Below, piece after piece: positions 16,884 to 24,798 of a stretch of 59,065 bases of DNA. A program made the position numbers and the translations under genes. The notes beneath the pieces are model-generated. The model saw nothing but the letters and a program-made list of their open reading frames with translations. It made no database searches and was not told the origin of the DNA. This DNA comes from an uncultured Angelakisella sp. (GTDB lineage Bacteria > Bacillota > Clostridia > Oscillospirales > Ruminococcaceae): NCBI GenBank assembly GCA_910585525.1, contig CAJUFR010000011.1:1-59065 (forward strand), written 5' to 3'. Position 1 is the first letter of the stretch. Every line of letters starts with the position of its first letter.

Positions 16884-17522
16884 ATGCTTTCCAATGATTA
16901 TAACGGCTCTATCTGCGAGGTGAAGGGCCTCAACAACAGCCTGCTGGCCACCGGCTCCATCCGGGTCATCAGCGACGAGATGCTGGAGGTCCAGGACAGC
17001 GGCGGCCACCTGCCGGTGCTGGCTATGGATTCCAAGGTGAAGCTCATCATCCACCACACCAAGAAGGGGGTCCAGGTGCTGGCGGGACGGGTGTACATCT
17101 CCAACGAAAAGGCGCTGCGCCTCAAGGACCTGCAAAGCTACGCCGAGTACGAGAAGCGCCGCTTCTTCCGCCAGACCATCGACCACAGCGCCACCCTGCT
17201 GCTCCCCGCCGGGATGCCCGACGCCAACGGGGAGCCGCTGCCGGCAAAGCTGCCGGTGCGGGTCAAGGACGTCAGCCTCTGCGGCCTATTGTTCGAAAGC
17301 GACCGGCCCTTCTCCATCGGGGACGAGATGCGCATCAGCATGACCATGACCCACAACGAACTGGAGACACTGACCATCGCCGTCCGCCGGGAGGTGCCGG
17401 CCCAGGGGACCAAGAAGGCTTACGGCTGTGAAGTGCTGGACCTTTCCAACCGGGTGGAGCAGCGGCTCAACGCCTTCGTGCTGGAACAGCAGCAGCGGCA
17501 GATCCGCCGCAGCCGCAGGTAA
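16884..17522 (+). CDS. PilZ-domain protein (cyclic-di-GMP receptor, YcgR-like)
   Basis: 212 residues from ATG 16884 (AAGGAG 8 bases upstream; an in-frame GTG at 16875 lies inside that RBS). N-terminal YcgR-type beta domain (about 1-90), then PilZ domain with the RxxxR motif as EKRRFFRQ near residue 97 and the DxSxxG motif as VKDVSLCGLLFES near residue 131, both needed for cyclic-di-GMP binding. In a flagellar locus such proteins act as c-di-GMP-responsive brakes or regulators; that role is inferred. Confidence 0.85.
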   Translation: MLSNDYNGSICEVKGLNNSLLATGSIRVISDEMLEVQDSGGHLPVLAMDSKVKLIIHHTKKGVQVLAGRVYISNEKALRLKDLQSYAEYEKRRFFRQTIDHSATLLLPAGMPDANGEPLPAKLPVRVKDVSLCGLLFESDRPFSIGDEMRISMTMTHNELETLTIAVRREVPAQGTKKAYGCEVLDLSNRVEQRLNAFVLEQQQRQIRRSRR

Positions 17523-17567
17523 ACAGGCTGTATCCATAAAAAGGACGATAAAGGGAGGGGGTGCCCT

Positions 17568-19733
17568 ATGGGCGCCAAAGCGGGAAACAAGGGGAAGAGC
17601 CGGGGACGGCCCAGAAAGAATAACATCCCCCAGGGACAGGGACAGCCCAAGCAGCCGTCCCAAAAGACCCAGGGGAAGGACCTGCTGTTTATCCTGGATA
17701 TCGGCACCCGCAGCGTCATCGGGGTGGCCGGCCGGCTGGAGGAGGGGATGCTCCGCGTCCTCTGCGTGGAATCGGCGGAGCACTCCGAGCGGGCGGTGGT
17801 GGACGGCCAGATCGAGGACATCGAGCAGACCGCCCGCATCGCCGGGCAGGTCAAGAGCCGGATGGAGCAGGCGCTGGGCCTCACCCTCACCGAGGTCCAC
17901 GTGGCCGCCGCCGGCCGGGTGCTAAAGACCGAGCACGTGGTCTGCCAGATGGAACTGGACGACCAGCGGCCGGTGGGGGCCAAGGAACTGGCCGCCCTGG
18001 AATCCATGGCCATCCAGAAAGCCTATCAGGACCTGGTGTCCAGCCTGGAGGAGGGGGACAACACCGATTTTTGCAGCGTGGGCCACACGGTGGTGGGGTA
18101 CCAGCTGGACGGCTACTCCTTCTCCACCCTGTCGGGGCACAAGGGCAAGCTGGCGGGGGTGGACCTGATCGCCACCTTCCTCCCCAGCGAGGTGGTGGAG
18201 AGCCTTTACACCACCATGTCGATGCTGGGGCTTTCCATCGCCAGCATGACGCTGGAGCCTATCGCCGCCATGAACGCCGTGGTGCCCAAGGAACTGCGGC
18301 TGCTGAACATCGCCCTGGTGGACGTGGGGGCCGGCACCTCGGATATCGCGGTGGCGGACCGGGGCAGCATCTGCGGCTACACCATGGCCACCGTGGCGGG
18401 GGACGAGGTCACCGAACGGGTGATGCAGGAACTTCTGGTGGATTTCTCCATGGCGGAGCAGATCAAGTTCGCCGCCAGCGCCGGTACCGAGACCATCGAG
18501 TACACCGACATCCTGGGCTTCCCCGCCGCCATCACCCTGGCGGAACTCACCGAGAAGCTGGAGCCCACCATCCAGGACCTGGCCCACAAGATCGCCCAGG
18601 GCATCCTGAACATCAACGATACCGCCCCCAAGGCGGTGTTCATGGTGGGGGGCGGCAGCCGCACCCCCGGTCTCTGCGCCCTGGTGGCCCAGGCGCTGGA
18701 TATCGACGACAAGAAGGTGGCAATCGGCGGCAACAACTACATGAAGCGGCAGATCATCGCCGACCCCCAGTACCTGAGCGCCGAGTACGCCACCCCCATC
18801 GGCATCGCCGTCACCGCCATGACGGCGGGCAACGGGGAGAACTTCGCCGTCTCCCTCAACGGCTCCCGCTTGCAGCTGCTGGGCCGCACCATGACGGTGA
18901 TGGAGGCGCTGCGCCGGGGCGGGTTCCAGTACGGCCAGATCATGGGCCGCTCCGGCAAGAGCGTGGTATTTGAATACAACGGCCAGCGGCGCATCGCCCG
19001 GGGGGAACTGCCCACCCTGGCGGAGATCCGGGTCAACGGCGCCCTGGCCGGCCTCTCCACCCCCCTCCAGGCGGGGGACGAGATCTACTTCCTGCCGGCG
19101 GTGGACGGCGCCGACGCCGCCCCGCTGGTGTCCGACGTGGCCGACCGGTGGGAGACCTTCCAGGTGGAGCTGTTCGGCCAGGCGGTGGAGGCCGGGACCC
19201 AGGCCACCGTCAACGGCGTGCTGTCCGAGGGCAGCCGCCGGGTCCGCCAGATGGACCAGCTGGAGGTGCGCCAGGTGGAGACGGTGGGGGAACTGCTGGA
19301 GGCCATAGGCTTCCCCGGCTGGGAGGAGGACGTCACCCTCAACGGCATCCCCTGCACCGGCCCGGACCAGCCCCTGCGCCCCGGGGACCGCATCGAACTG
19401 GACCCTGGCTCCCCCAGGGGGGAGGAACTGCTCCCAAAACCCCCGGCCCCCGTCCCTGAAGCACCGCCCCCCCAGGACAGCCCCCGCCCGGAGCCCGCGG
19501 GGGGCATCCGGGTCACCCTCAACGGGAGGGGCCTGGACCTGCCGGGGCGGGAGGACGGCGGGCAGTACCAGCTTTTTGACCTGTTCAACTATCTGGATAT
19601 CGACCCCAGCCACCCCCGGGGCACCATCGTCCTGCGGCGCAACGGGGCGGAGGCAGCCTCCTACCTGGAGGCCATCCAGGACCGGGACCAGGTGGAGATC
19701 TACTGGTCCCAGGACCTGGAACAGCTGATGTAA
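17568..19733 (+). CDS. Long FtsA-like actin-fold ATPase with C-terminal beta-grasp-like repeats
   Basis: 721 residues. Basic, Gln/Pro-rich N-terminus (1-37), then an FtsA/PilM-type ATPase: phosphate-1 loop FILDIGTRSVIGVAG (41-55), phosphate-2 IALVDVGAGTSDIAVA (about 247-262), adenosine motif FMVGGGSRTPGL (about 354-365). The ATPase ends near residue 425. The rest holds three segments each ending in a GD-(E/R)-IE(L/F)-like turn (near residues 505, 610 and 708), with a Pro-rich linker at about 622-646; this looks like repeated beta-grasp (ThiS/SLBB-like) domains. FtsA itself is ~420 residues and ends in a membrane helix that is not seen here. Not next to ftsZ; instead it is in a motility-associated gene row. 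A general COG0849-type protein; function unknown. Confidence 0.75.
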   Translation: MGAKAGNKGKSRGRPRKNNIPQGQGQPKQPSQKTQGKDLLFILDIGTRSVIGVAGRLEEGMLRVLCVESAEHSERAVVDGQIEDIEQTARIAGQVKSRMEQALGLTLTEVHVAAAGRVLKTEHVVCQMELDDQRPVGAKELAALESMAIQKAYQDLVSSLEEGDNTDFCSVGHTVVGYQLDGYSFSTLSGHKGKLAGVDLIATFLPSEVVESLYTTMSMLGLSIASMTLEPIAAMNAVVPKELRLLNIALVDVGAGTSDIAVADRGSICGYTMATVAGDEVTERVMQELLVDFSMAEQIKFAASAGTETIEYTDILGFPAAITLAELTEKLEPTIQDLAHKIAQGILNINDTAPKAVFMVGGGSRTPGLCALVAQALDIDDKKVAIGGNNYMKRQIIADPQYLSAEYATPIGIAVTAMTAGNGENFAVSLNGSRLQLLGRTMTVMEALRRGGFQYGQIMGRSGKSVVFEYNGQRRIARGELPTLAEIRVNGALAGLSTPLQAGDEIYFLPAVDGADAAPLVSDVADRWETFQVELFGQAVEAGTQATVNGVLSEGSRRVRQMDQLEVRQVETVGELLEAIGFPGWEEDVTLNGIPCTGPDQPLRPGDRIELDPGSPRGEELLPKPPAPVPEAPPPQDSPRPEPAGGIRVTLNGRGLDLPGREDGGQYQLFDLFNYLDIDPSHPRGTIVLRRNGAEAASYLEAIQDRDQVEIYWSQDLEQLM

Positions 19734-19757
19734 GAAAAAGGAAGGGTGCGGCATACC

Positions 19758-20237
19758 ATGGTGATGAGCCGGGAAAGGAGCCGGCAGCGGTACTGGGGGG
19801 GATGGCTGACTGCCCTCAGCTACCTTTGCGCCTTTGCCCTGGCGCTGGTGCTCTGCCGGGGCTTTGCCCCCGGGGGACGGTGGCACCGCAACGGGCCGGG
19901 CCTGCGCCGGGAGCGCCGCCCCTACCTGGTGCTGGAACTGCCGGTGGCCTGGGAGGACACCGCCCTGGGGCCCCTGGCGGGGAACGGGGAGGAACTGCCC
20001 TCCCCCCACCGCCAGCTGATCCGGCGCCACGGCCCGGACCTTTGGGAGTACACCCAATGGCTCCGGCGCTACCCCTGGGAGGGGGAGCACCTGGAGGTGC
20101 GGCAGTGGGGGGGCAGCTACGAGGTCTACTTTGTCCCCGCCACCCCCGGCACCACCCGGGTCCCGGTCCCGGTGGGCTACGACTACACCCTTTCCGGCGA
20201 CGGGGAAAGCGGATTCATCGTCACCGTATCCAAATGA
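19758..20237 (+). CDS. Single-pass membrane-anchored protein of unknown function
   Basis: 159 residues from ATG 19758 (GTG 19746 and ATG 19764 are alternatives; GGAAGGG lies at 19740-19746). Arg-rich start, one membrane segment (ALSYLCAFALALVLCRGF, about residues 17-34), then a Pro/Arg/Trp-rich extracytoplasmic part containing LVLELPVAWEDTALGPL and a C-terminal beta-like stretch VPVPVGYDYTLSGDGESG. No family recognised. It sits 24 bases after the FtsA-like gene and 57 before the FliD-like gene, so it is co-transcribed with them. Confidence 0.65.
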   Translation: MVMSRERSRQRYWGGWLTALSYLCAFALALVLCRGFAPGGRWHRNGPGLRRERRPYLVLELPVAWEDTALGPLAGNGEELPSPHRQLIRRHGPDLWEYTQWLRRYPWEGEHLEVRQWGGSYEVYFVPATPGTTRVPVPVGYDYTLSGDGESGFIVTVSK

Positions 20238-20294
20238 CCGACAACATTGGCAGCCCGGACAGCGCCCGGTCCAGGGCGCGGAGGAGGAAGCATC

Positions 20295-21605
20295 ATGAAT
20301 AACAACGCCATTCAATCCCGTCTGATGGGGCAGGCCATCTCCAGCCGGATGTTCAGCGGCTACGCCCAGGCCAACAACATCCGCCTGGCCCAGGTGGTCT
20401 CCAAAAAGCTCACCGCCGCCCAGGAGGCCAGCGGGCTGCACCCCACCCTGGACAGCCTGCACACCCCCCTGCGGCCCAAGGCCCTTAGCTTTGAGCAGAG
20501 CGCCTTCCTGAAAAACTACCGCAACAACATGCTGGACCTGCAATCCACCGCCGCCCAGGCCACCGCCGCCCGGACCAGGCAGACGCTGGCCGCCGGCTCC
20601 TCCGACCCGGCGGTGGCGGAGGTGGCGGGCCGGCTGGAGGACCTCTCCGACCGGTACACCGTGACGGTGGAGCAGGTGGCCAGCGGCCAGGTGGACCGCT
20701 CCGCCGCCATCCAGGCCGACGCCCCCATGCCCACCACCAGCGGCTCCCTCTACCTGGAGACCGACAAGGGCCGGTTCGATTTCTACCTCAGCGGGGCGGG
20801 GATGGAGGACAACCGGGAGATGCTGGAGACCTTCGCCGACCGTGTCAACCAGAAGGAGACCGGCGTCACCGCCTCGGTGCAGACCCAGGAGGACGGCAAG
20901 ATCTATTTACAGCTGGAGAGCGAAACCGGCGGGGACAGCGGCTTCACCGTCAAGGGGACGCTGGCCGGCCGTCTGGATATCCAGAAGACCGAGGCCCCCC
21001 AGCGGGAGGCGGTCTACACCGTCCAGAAGAACGGCGGCGAGGTGCAGCGTGTCACCTCGGACAAAAACACCGTCACCATCGACAAGGGCATCACCGCCAC
21101 ACTGAAGAAGCCGGGCACCACCCAGGTCTCCTCCATCACCGACGCGGCGGAGGGGATGGCGGATAACCTCTCCCGGCTGGTGGACAAATACAACAGCACC
21201 CTCAACTTCCTGCGGCAGAACAGCGACCGGGGCTGGGGGGTCCGGGACCAGCTGCGCCGGATGACCGGCATCTCCACCCCGGACAGCAGCCGGGAGAAGA
21301 TCGGCGTCACCAGCGGCCGGGACGGCACCCTCAGCTTTGACCGGGATACCTTCCTCACTCAGGCCCGCCGCTCCCCCCGGGACACCCAGCGCATCGTGGA
21401 GGACTTTACCCAGAGCCTGCGGGAGGACGCCCAGCAGGGGATGAAGGAGAGTTCCGGCAGCCTGGTGGGTCCCCTGGAGTACGTGCAGCGGGCCGAGCGG
21501 ACCCAGCTGGACCCGGTGAACGTGCTGAGCACCTACAGCCGCAACGGGGTCTACAACCTGATGAACCTCTACGCCGCCGGGGTCCTGATGAACCTGAACG
21601 CGTAA
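20295..21605 (+). CDS. FliD-like flagellar hook-associated/cap protein (short form)
   Basis: 436 residues from ATG 20295, with GGAGGAAG 5-12 bases upstream. N-terminal half is helical and Ala/Gln-rich; residues about 120-320 are FliD-like (DFYLSG, ESETGGDSGFTVKGTLAGRL, then VTSDKNTVTIDKGITATLKK, the typical short beta motif before the long loop); then LSRLVDKYNSTLNFLRQ, the FliD C-terminal signature, and a hydrophobic end NLYAAGVLMNLNA. The N-terminal part does not show the standard FliD start (GLDT/S). Probably secreted by the flagellar system, as cap or cap-like protein; last gene of the unit, followed by a strong terminator. Confidence 0.6.
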   Translation: MNNNAIQSRLMGQAISSRMFSGYAQANNIRLAQVVSKKLTAAQEASGLHPTLDSLHTPLRPKALSFEQSAFLKNYRNNMLDLQSTAAQATAARTRQTLAAGSSDPAVAEVAGRLEDLSDRYTVTVEQVASGQVDRSAAIQADAPMPTTSGSLYLETDKGRFDFYLSGAGMEDNREMLETFADRVNQKETGVTASVQTQEDGKIYLQLESETGGDSGFTVKGTLAGRLDIQKTEAPQREAVYTVQKNGGEVQRVTSDKNTVTIDKGITATLKKPGTTQVSSITDAAEGMADNLSRLVDKYNSTLNFLRQNSDRGWGVRDQLRRMTGISTPDSSREKIGVTSGRDGTLSFDRDTFLTQARRSPRDTQRIVEDFTQSLREDAQQGMKESSGSLVGPLEYVQRAERTQLDPVNVLSTYSRNGVYNLMNLYAAGVLMNLNA

Positions 21606-21645
21606 AAAAACGCCCGTCCACGCCGGTGTGGACGGGTGTTCTTTT
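21604..21645. terminator. Bidirectional terminator between the FliD-like and collagen-like genes
   Basis: 12-bp stem (21610-21621 with 21628-21639, CCCGTCCAC core) around GCCGGT, flanked by A7 and TCTTTT, so it can stop both converging transcripts. Confidence 0.88.
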
Positions 21646-21655
21646 GCCTTGGGGA

Positions 21656-22588
21656 TTACCCCATCACCGTCAGGGTGGCCAGGGTATCCCCCGCCGACGC
21701 CCCGGCGATATTAAAACCCCGGCTGGAGTGGAGGGTCAGCGACGCGGGGGCCTCCAGGCTGACGATGGACTGGCCCATGGCGGTGAAGGGCTGGCCCGGG
21801 TTCTCCTTGTCAACGTGGCAGACGGTGCCGGGGACCGGGGCCTCCCCCAGCCGCAGGCAGAGGACGGTGCTCACCCGGGCCGCCACCGGGAAGTTCACCT
21901 GGTATTGCAGCCGGTACACCCCGGGGGACAATATCTGGACGCCGTCCTCCCGGCACTGCGCCCCCACGCTCTGGCTCAGAGGGTCCAACGGCACCACACC
22001 GCCGCCGTAGGGCACCGACAGTTCCCCTTCCCGGTGGAGCATGGCGAAGCTGGGGGTCCCTCCTCCCCCGCTCCCCCCCGGCCCGGGAGGGCCCATGGGG
22101 CCGGGCTCCCCCTGGGGGCCCTGGGGACCGGCGGGGCCAGGCTCCCCCTGGGGGCCCTGGGGACCGGCGGGGCCGGGCTCTCCCTGGGGGCCACGCTCCC
22201 CGGCGGGGCCGGGCTCCCCCTGGGGGCCACGTTCACCGGCGGGGCCAGGTTCCCCCTGGGGGCCTCGCTCTCCGGCGGGGCCAGGTTCCCCCTGGGGACC
22301 ACGCTCCCCGGCGGGGCCCATGGCACCGGGGACGCCGTCGGCGCCTTGGGGGCCACGGGGACCGGCGGGACCCATGGGGCCCATGAGCCCGGCGGGGCCC
22401 TGGGGGCCGGTGGCGCCGGCGGGACCCTGGGGACCGCACTCACCGGCGGGGCCGGGGGCCCCTCGGGGGCCTTGGGGACCGGGCATCCCCCGCTGGCCGG
22501 GGGGGCCCATCCGCCCGGCGGGTCCCATAGGCCCCCTAGGCCCGGGAGGTCCCGGCGGGCAGCAGCAAGGATAGTTCTGACGGTTCAT
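21656..22588 (-). CDS. Collagen-like Gly-X-Y repeat protein with C1q/BclA-type C-terminal domain
   Basis: 310 residues. Start ATG 22588 (MNRQNYPCCCPPG), RBS AAAGGGGCG. Residues ~13-170 are uninterrupted Gly-X-Y triplets, rich in GPQ, GPA, GER; they end in six near-identical 12-residue units. After a GGSGGGG hinge the last ~130 residues form a beta-rich domain (SVPYGGGVVPLDPLSQSVG, YRLQYQVNF, FNIAGASAGDTLATLTVMG) like the trimeric head of BclA and C1q/TNF proteins. Such proteins decorate spores or the cell surface of Firmicutes. No signal peptide. Upstream minus-strand CATAGGAT resembles a sporulation-sigma -10, a weak hint. Convergent with the motility unit. Confidence 0.88.
   Translation of the reverse strand: MNRQNYPCCCPPGPPGPRGPMGPAGRMGPPGQRGMPGPQGPRGAPGPAGECGPQGPAGATGPQGPAGLMGPMGPAGPRGPQGADGVPGAMGPAGERGPQGEPGPAGERGPQGEPGPAGERGPQGEPGPAGERGPQGEPGPAGPQGPQGEPGPAGPQGPQGEPGPMGPPGPGGSGGGGTPSFAMLHREGELSVPYGGGVVPLDPLSQSVGAQCREDGVQILSPGVYRLQYQVNFPVAARVSTVLCLRLGEAPVPGTVCHVDKENPGQPFTAMGQSIVSLEAPASLTLHSSRGFNIAGASAGDTLATLTVMG
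22098..22313 (-). repeat. 36-bp tandem repeats inside the collagen-like gene
   Basis: About six 36-bp units on the minus strand encode the 12-residue blocks GERGPQGEPGPA (four) and GPQGPQGEPGPA (two). The near-identity at DNA level predicts length variation by slippage. Confidence 0.85.
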
Positions 22589-22677
22589 CAAAAAAACGCC
22601 CCTTTCTTTGGCTGGGTGGGTGCCAGCTTCTTTCCCCACATCCTATGCGATTTACGGAAAAAGGTTCCCGGGACAGC

Positions 22678-22701
22678 AAAAAAAGCCCCCTTTCGGGGGC
22701 T
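22678..22701 (-). terminator. Intrinsic terminator of the small minus-strand genes
   Basis: Stem AGCCCCC/GGGGGCT with a GAAA-type loop, followed on the minus strand by T6-T7. It lies after the element at 22735-22850 and before the collagen-like gene. Confidence 0.85.
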
Positions 22702-22734
22702 CCACTTGCCGGATCCTGCTTTTTTTCTCAGAAG

Positions 22735-22850
22735 CTGTACCGATAGCCGAAGCGAGCAGATTGGCGAGCAAATTTTTTGTATGCCGACGCCAAAAAAATG
22801 CAGGAATACTTGGTGTATTTCAAGTTTTTTTGGCAAAGGCAGACGGAAAA
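22735..22850 (-). repeat. Dispersed intergenic hairpin element, family 2, copy 2
   Basis: On the minus strand: outer 9-bp arms CCAAAAAAA and TTTTTTTGG (22825-22833 with 22790-22798), inner arms AATAC and GTATT around loop ACCAA, with CTTG before and CCTGC after the inner stem. Copy 1 at 520-650 has the same inner hairpin, loop and linkers, but its outer stem uses a different sequence that is also paired. AT-rich compared with surroundings. Confidence 0.5.
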
Positions 22851-22891
22851 TTTGCCGTCAAGATGCTTGCGGCGGCTATTGGGACGGCTTC

Positions 22892-23032
22892 TTACTCCAC
22901 CAGCGTCGCCGCCAGGGTCCGCAACTCCTCCAGAGTGCGGGGCTTGATGTCGCACATGATAATAGAGTGCTGCACCAGGGGGGAGAGGGTCTGGAAAAAC
23001 TCGTCCATCTCCCGGTTATCAAAGCTGAACAC
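22892..23032 (-). CDS. Very small protein (46 residues), unknown
   Basis: GTG start at 23032, preceded at 8-10 bases by GGGGGTGA; the start is 2 bases from the stop of the upstream 111-residue gene, so coupling is likely. Predicted sequence begins FSFDNREMDEFFQTLSPLV and ends LEELRTLAATLVE; it is acidic, helical, without a membrane segment. No family recognised. Evidence for reality is the tight operon spacing, RBS and sensible composition. Confidence 0.55.
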   Translation of the reverse strand: MFSFDNREMDEFFQTLSPLVQHSIIMCDIKPRTLEELRTLAATLVE

Positions 23033-23034
23033 CG

Positions 23035-23370
23035 TCAGTCACCCCCTTTCGGCTGGAACTTTTGCCGCCAGACCTCCCGCTTTACCCGGTCGGACGCGGT
23101 GCGGAGATAGACCTGGCTGTTCTCGTCCTCCCCCAGCAGGGCGGTGATGGGGGAAGGCCGGGGCTGCTCCGCGTTGTAAAAGTGGCGCAGCGCCTCGGGG
23201 GTCATGGTGTTGTGCTGTAGGATATCCAGCTGGATGGCCCGGGGCATGGCGTTGAACACCCGGCGGCTTTGGGCGTCGCTTTGCAGCTGGGCCAGCACGT
23301 CCACCGGGTAAGAACTGCCAAGGGGGTTCTTCATGGGCTCTGTGGGCTTTTGCTCGTTTCTGCGGTCCAT
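23035..23370 (-). CDS. Small cytoplasmic protein (111 residues), unknown
   Basis: ATG 23370 is chosen; the RBS GAGGTGAT is about 8 bases upstream (an in-frame GTG at 23382 lies inside it). Polar, helical protein with a Lys/Pro-rich start, a central AMPRAIQLDILQHNTMTPEAL and a basic C-terminus. No known domain. Its RBS is inside a 10-bp hairpin that looks like a terminator for the upstream gene (see 23374-23407). Followed 2 bases later by the 46-residue gene. Confidence 0.65.
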   Translation of the reverse strand: MDRRNEQKPTEPMKNPLGSSYPVDVLAQLQSDAQSRRVFNAMPRAIQLDILQHNTMTPEALRHFYNAEQPRPSPITALLGEDENSQVYLRTASDRVKREVWRQKFQPKGGD

Positions 23371-23373
23371 AAA

Positions 23374-23407
23374 AAAGATCACCTCGGGGATAGTGTCCCC
23401 CGAGGTG
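23374..23407 (-). terminator. Terminator-like hairpin containing the RBS of the next gene
   Basis: On the minus strand 10-bp arms CACCTCGGGG (23398-23407) and CCCCGAGGTG (23380-23389), 8-base loop, then ATC and T6 running into the ATG of the 111-residue gene. The second arm contains the Shine-Dalgarno GAGGTG, so the hairpin can stop transcription or hide the RBS. Confidence 0.65.
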
Positions 23408-23430
23408 GCCCAAGGATACCCTGGAAACCG

Positions 23431-23529
23431 CTACCGCCGCAGCCCGATGGCGGAAAACACCACGGCGCAGCCGCCGCAGATGGCGGCGATGATGCCCAGC
23501 ACCAGCCCGCAGATGGAAAAGCCCTTCAT
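23431..23529 (-). CDS. Very small hydrophobic membrane protein (32-39 residues)
   Basis: From ATG 23529 the protein is 32 residues: short start MKGFS, one long hydrophobic helix ICGLVLGIIAAICGGCAVVF, basic end SAIGLRR. GGAGAGG lies directly before this ATG, too close; a TTG seven codons upstream with AAGGAGC at proper distance may be the true start. First gene of the small minus-strand cluster, divergent from phoH. Likely a single-span membrane peptide; function unknown. Confidence 0.5.
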   Translation of the reverse strand: MKGFSICGLVLGIIAAICGGCAVVFSAIGLRR

Positions 23530-23757
23530 CCTCTCCAGCCCCCTTTCCAAAAAAAAACGCTCCTTTTCCGCCATCATAGCACATTTTCTCCGGGAAGTGA
23601 AGCCGTGGAGCGGAGTTTTTTCCCGGCGGTGTGGGGGAAATGTTGTGGTTGGAAAGTTTGCGGACAAGAACAAAATTTTTATGAAAAATTCATAGTTTTT
23701 TGCGCCGAAATATGTTAAACTAAATCGAGACCTATTCATGAAGGAGAAGTGCGCCCC

Positions 23758-24768
23758 ATGGTGGAACAGATCATCAACATCGAACGGATGGAGCACGCCC
23801 TGAACCTCTTTGGCAGCCAGGACGAGAATATGCGGCAGATCGAACAGACCTACGGTGTCACCGTGCTGTTCCGGGGCACCGACATGAAGGTGAGCGGCGA
23901 ACCGGAGGCGGTGATGAACGCCGTCCGCTGCATCGAGGGGCTGCTGAGCATGGTGGAACGGGGGGAGAGCCTCACCAGCCAGAGCATCCGCTACGTGGCC
24001 TCCCTGGTGGAGGAGGGCAAGGAGCAGGAGGTCCAGGCGCTGAACCGGGACGTCATCTGCATCACCGCCAAGGGCAAGCCTTTAAAGGCCCGGACCCTGG
24101 GACAGCAGGGGTACGTGGAGGCCATCCGCCAGAACACCGTCACCTTCGGCATCGGCCCCGCCGGCACCGGCAAGACCTACCTGGCGGTGGCCATGGCGGT
24201 GAAGGCGTTCCGGGCCCACGACGTCAACCGCATCGTCCTCACCCGGCCGGCGGTGGAGGCGGGGGAAAAGCTGGGCTTCCTGCCCGGCGACCTCCAGAAC
24301 AAGGTGGACCCCTACCTCCGGCCCCTTTACGACGCCCTCTTTGACATGCTGGGGGCGGAGAACTTCCAGAAGTACCAGGAGCGGGGCAACATCGAGGTGG
24401 CCCCCCTGGCCTACATGCGGGGCCGCACCCTGGACGACAGCTTCATCATCCTGGACGAGGCCCAGAACACCACCCCGGAACAGATGAAGATGTTCCTCAC
24501 CCGGCTGGGGGCGGGGTCCCGGGCGGTGATCACCGGGGACGTCACCCAGATCGACCTCCCCGACGCCCGGCGCAGCGGCCTGGTGGAGGCGGCCAAGGTC
24601 CTGAAGGGGGTGGAGGACATCTCCATCATCCAGTTCACCGAAAAGGACGTGGTGCGCCACAAACTGGTGCAGGACATCATCCGTGCCTACGAGAAATATT
24701 ACAGCGACAGCCGCCGGGGCGGCCGGGAAGCCCCCCGGCCCCTCCGCCGGGAGGATCACCGAAGATAA
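23758..24768 (+). CDS. phoH: PhoH-family ATPase (PhoH/YbeZ)
   Basis: 336 residues from ATG 23758, with AAGGAGAAG 9-17 bases upstream (the GTG at 23749 is inside the RBS). N-terminal KH-like/RNA-binding part (about 1-105), then the P-loop ATPase: Walker A GIGPAGTGKTYLAVA near residue 130, LTRPAVEAGEKLGFLPGD, Walker B FIILDEAQNTTPEQMKMFLTR near 237, and ITGDVTQIDLP. Works with YbeY in rRNA/RNA metabolism. First of the phoH-ybeY-era-recO block. Confidence 0.95.
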   Translation: MVEQIINIERMEHALNLFGSQDENMRQIEQTYGVTVLFRGTDMKVSGEPEAVMNAVRCIEGLLSMVERGESLTSQSIRYVASLVEEGKEQEVQALNRDVICITAKGKPLKARTLGQQGYVEAIRQNTVTFGIGPAGTGKTYLAVAMAVKAFRAHDVNRIVLTRPAVEAGEKLGFLPGDLQNKVDPYLRPLYDALFDMLGAENFQKYQERGNIEVAPLAYMRGRTLDDSFIILDEAQNTTPEQMKMFLTRLGAGSRAVITGDVTQIDLPDARRSGLVEAAKVLKGVEDISIIQFTEKDVVRHKLVQDIIRAYEKYYSDSRRGGREAPRPLRREDHRR

Positions 24769-24798
24769 GAAACGATACCATAAAACACGACAAAACGA

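Noticed and set aside
17922..20543. 873-residue minus-strand open frame opposite the FtsA-like gene
   Set aside because: Low-complexity antisense translation with no recognisable domain; the plus-strand gene has clear ATPase motifs and RBS.
22098..22313. CRISPR-like regular repeats
   Set aside because: 36-bp units are contiguous, without unique spacers, and in frame with a collagen-like protein; no cas genes.
22041..22574. Plus-strand GPx-repeat frame opposite the collagen-like gene
   Set aside because: The complement of Gly/Pro codons again encodes Gly/Pro/Ala; only the minus-strand frame has start, RBS and a globular C-terminal domain.
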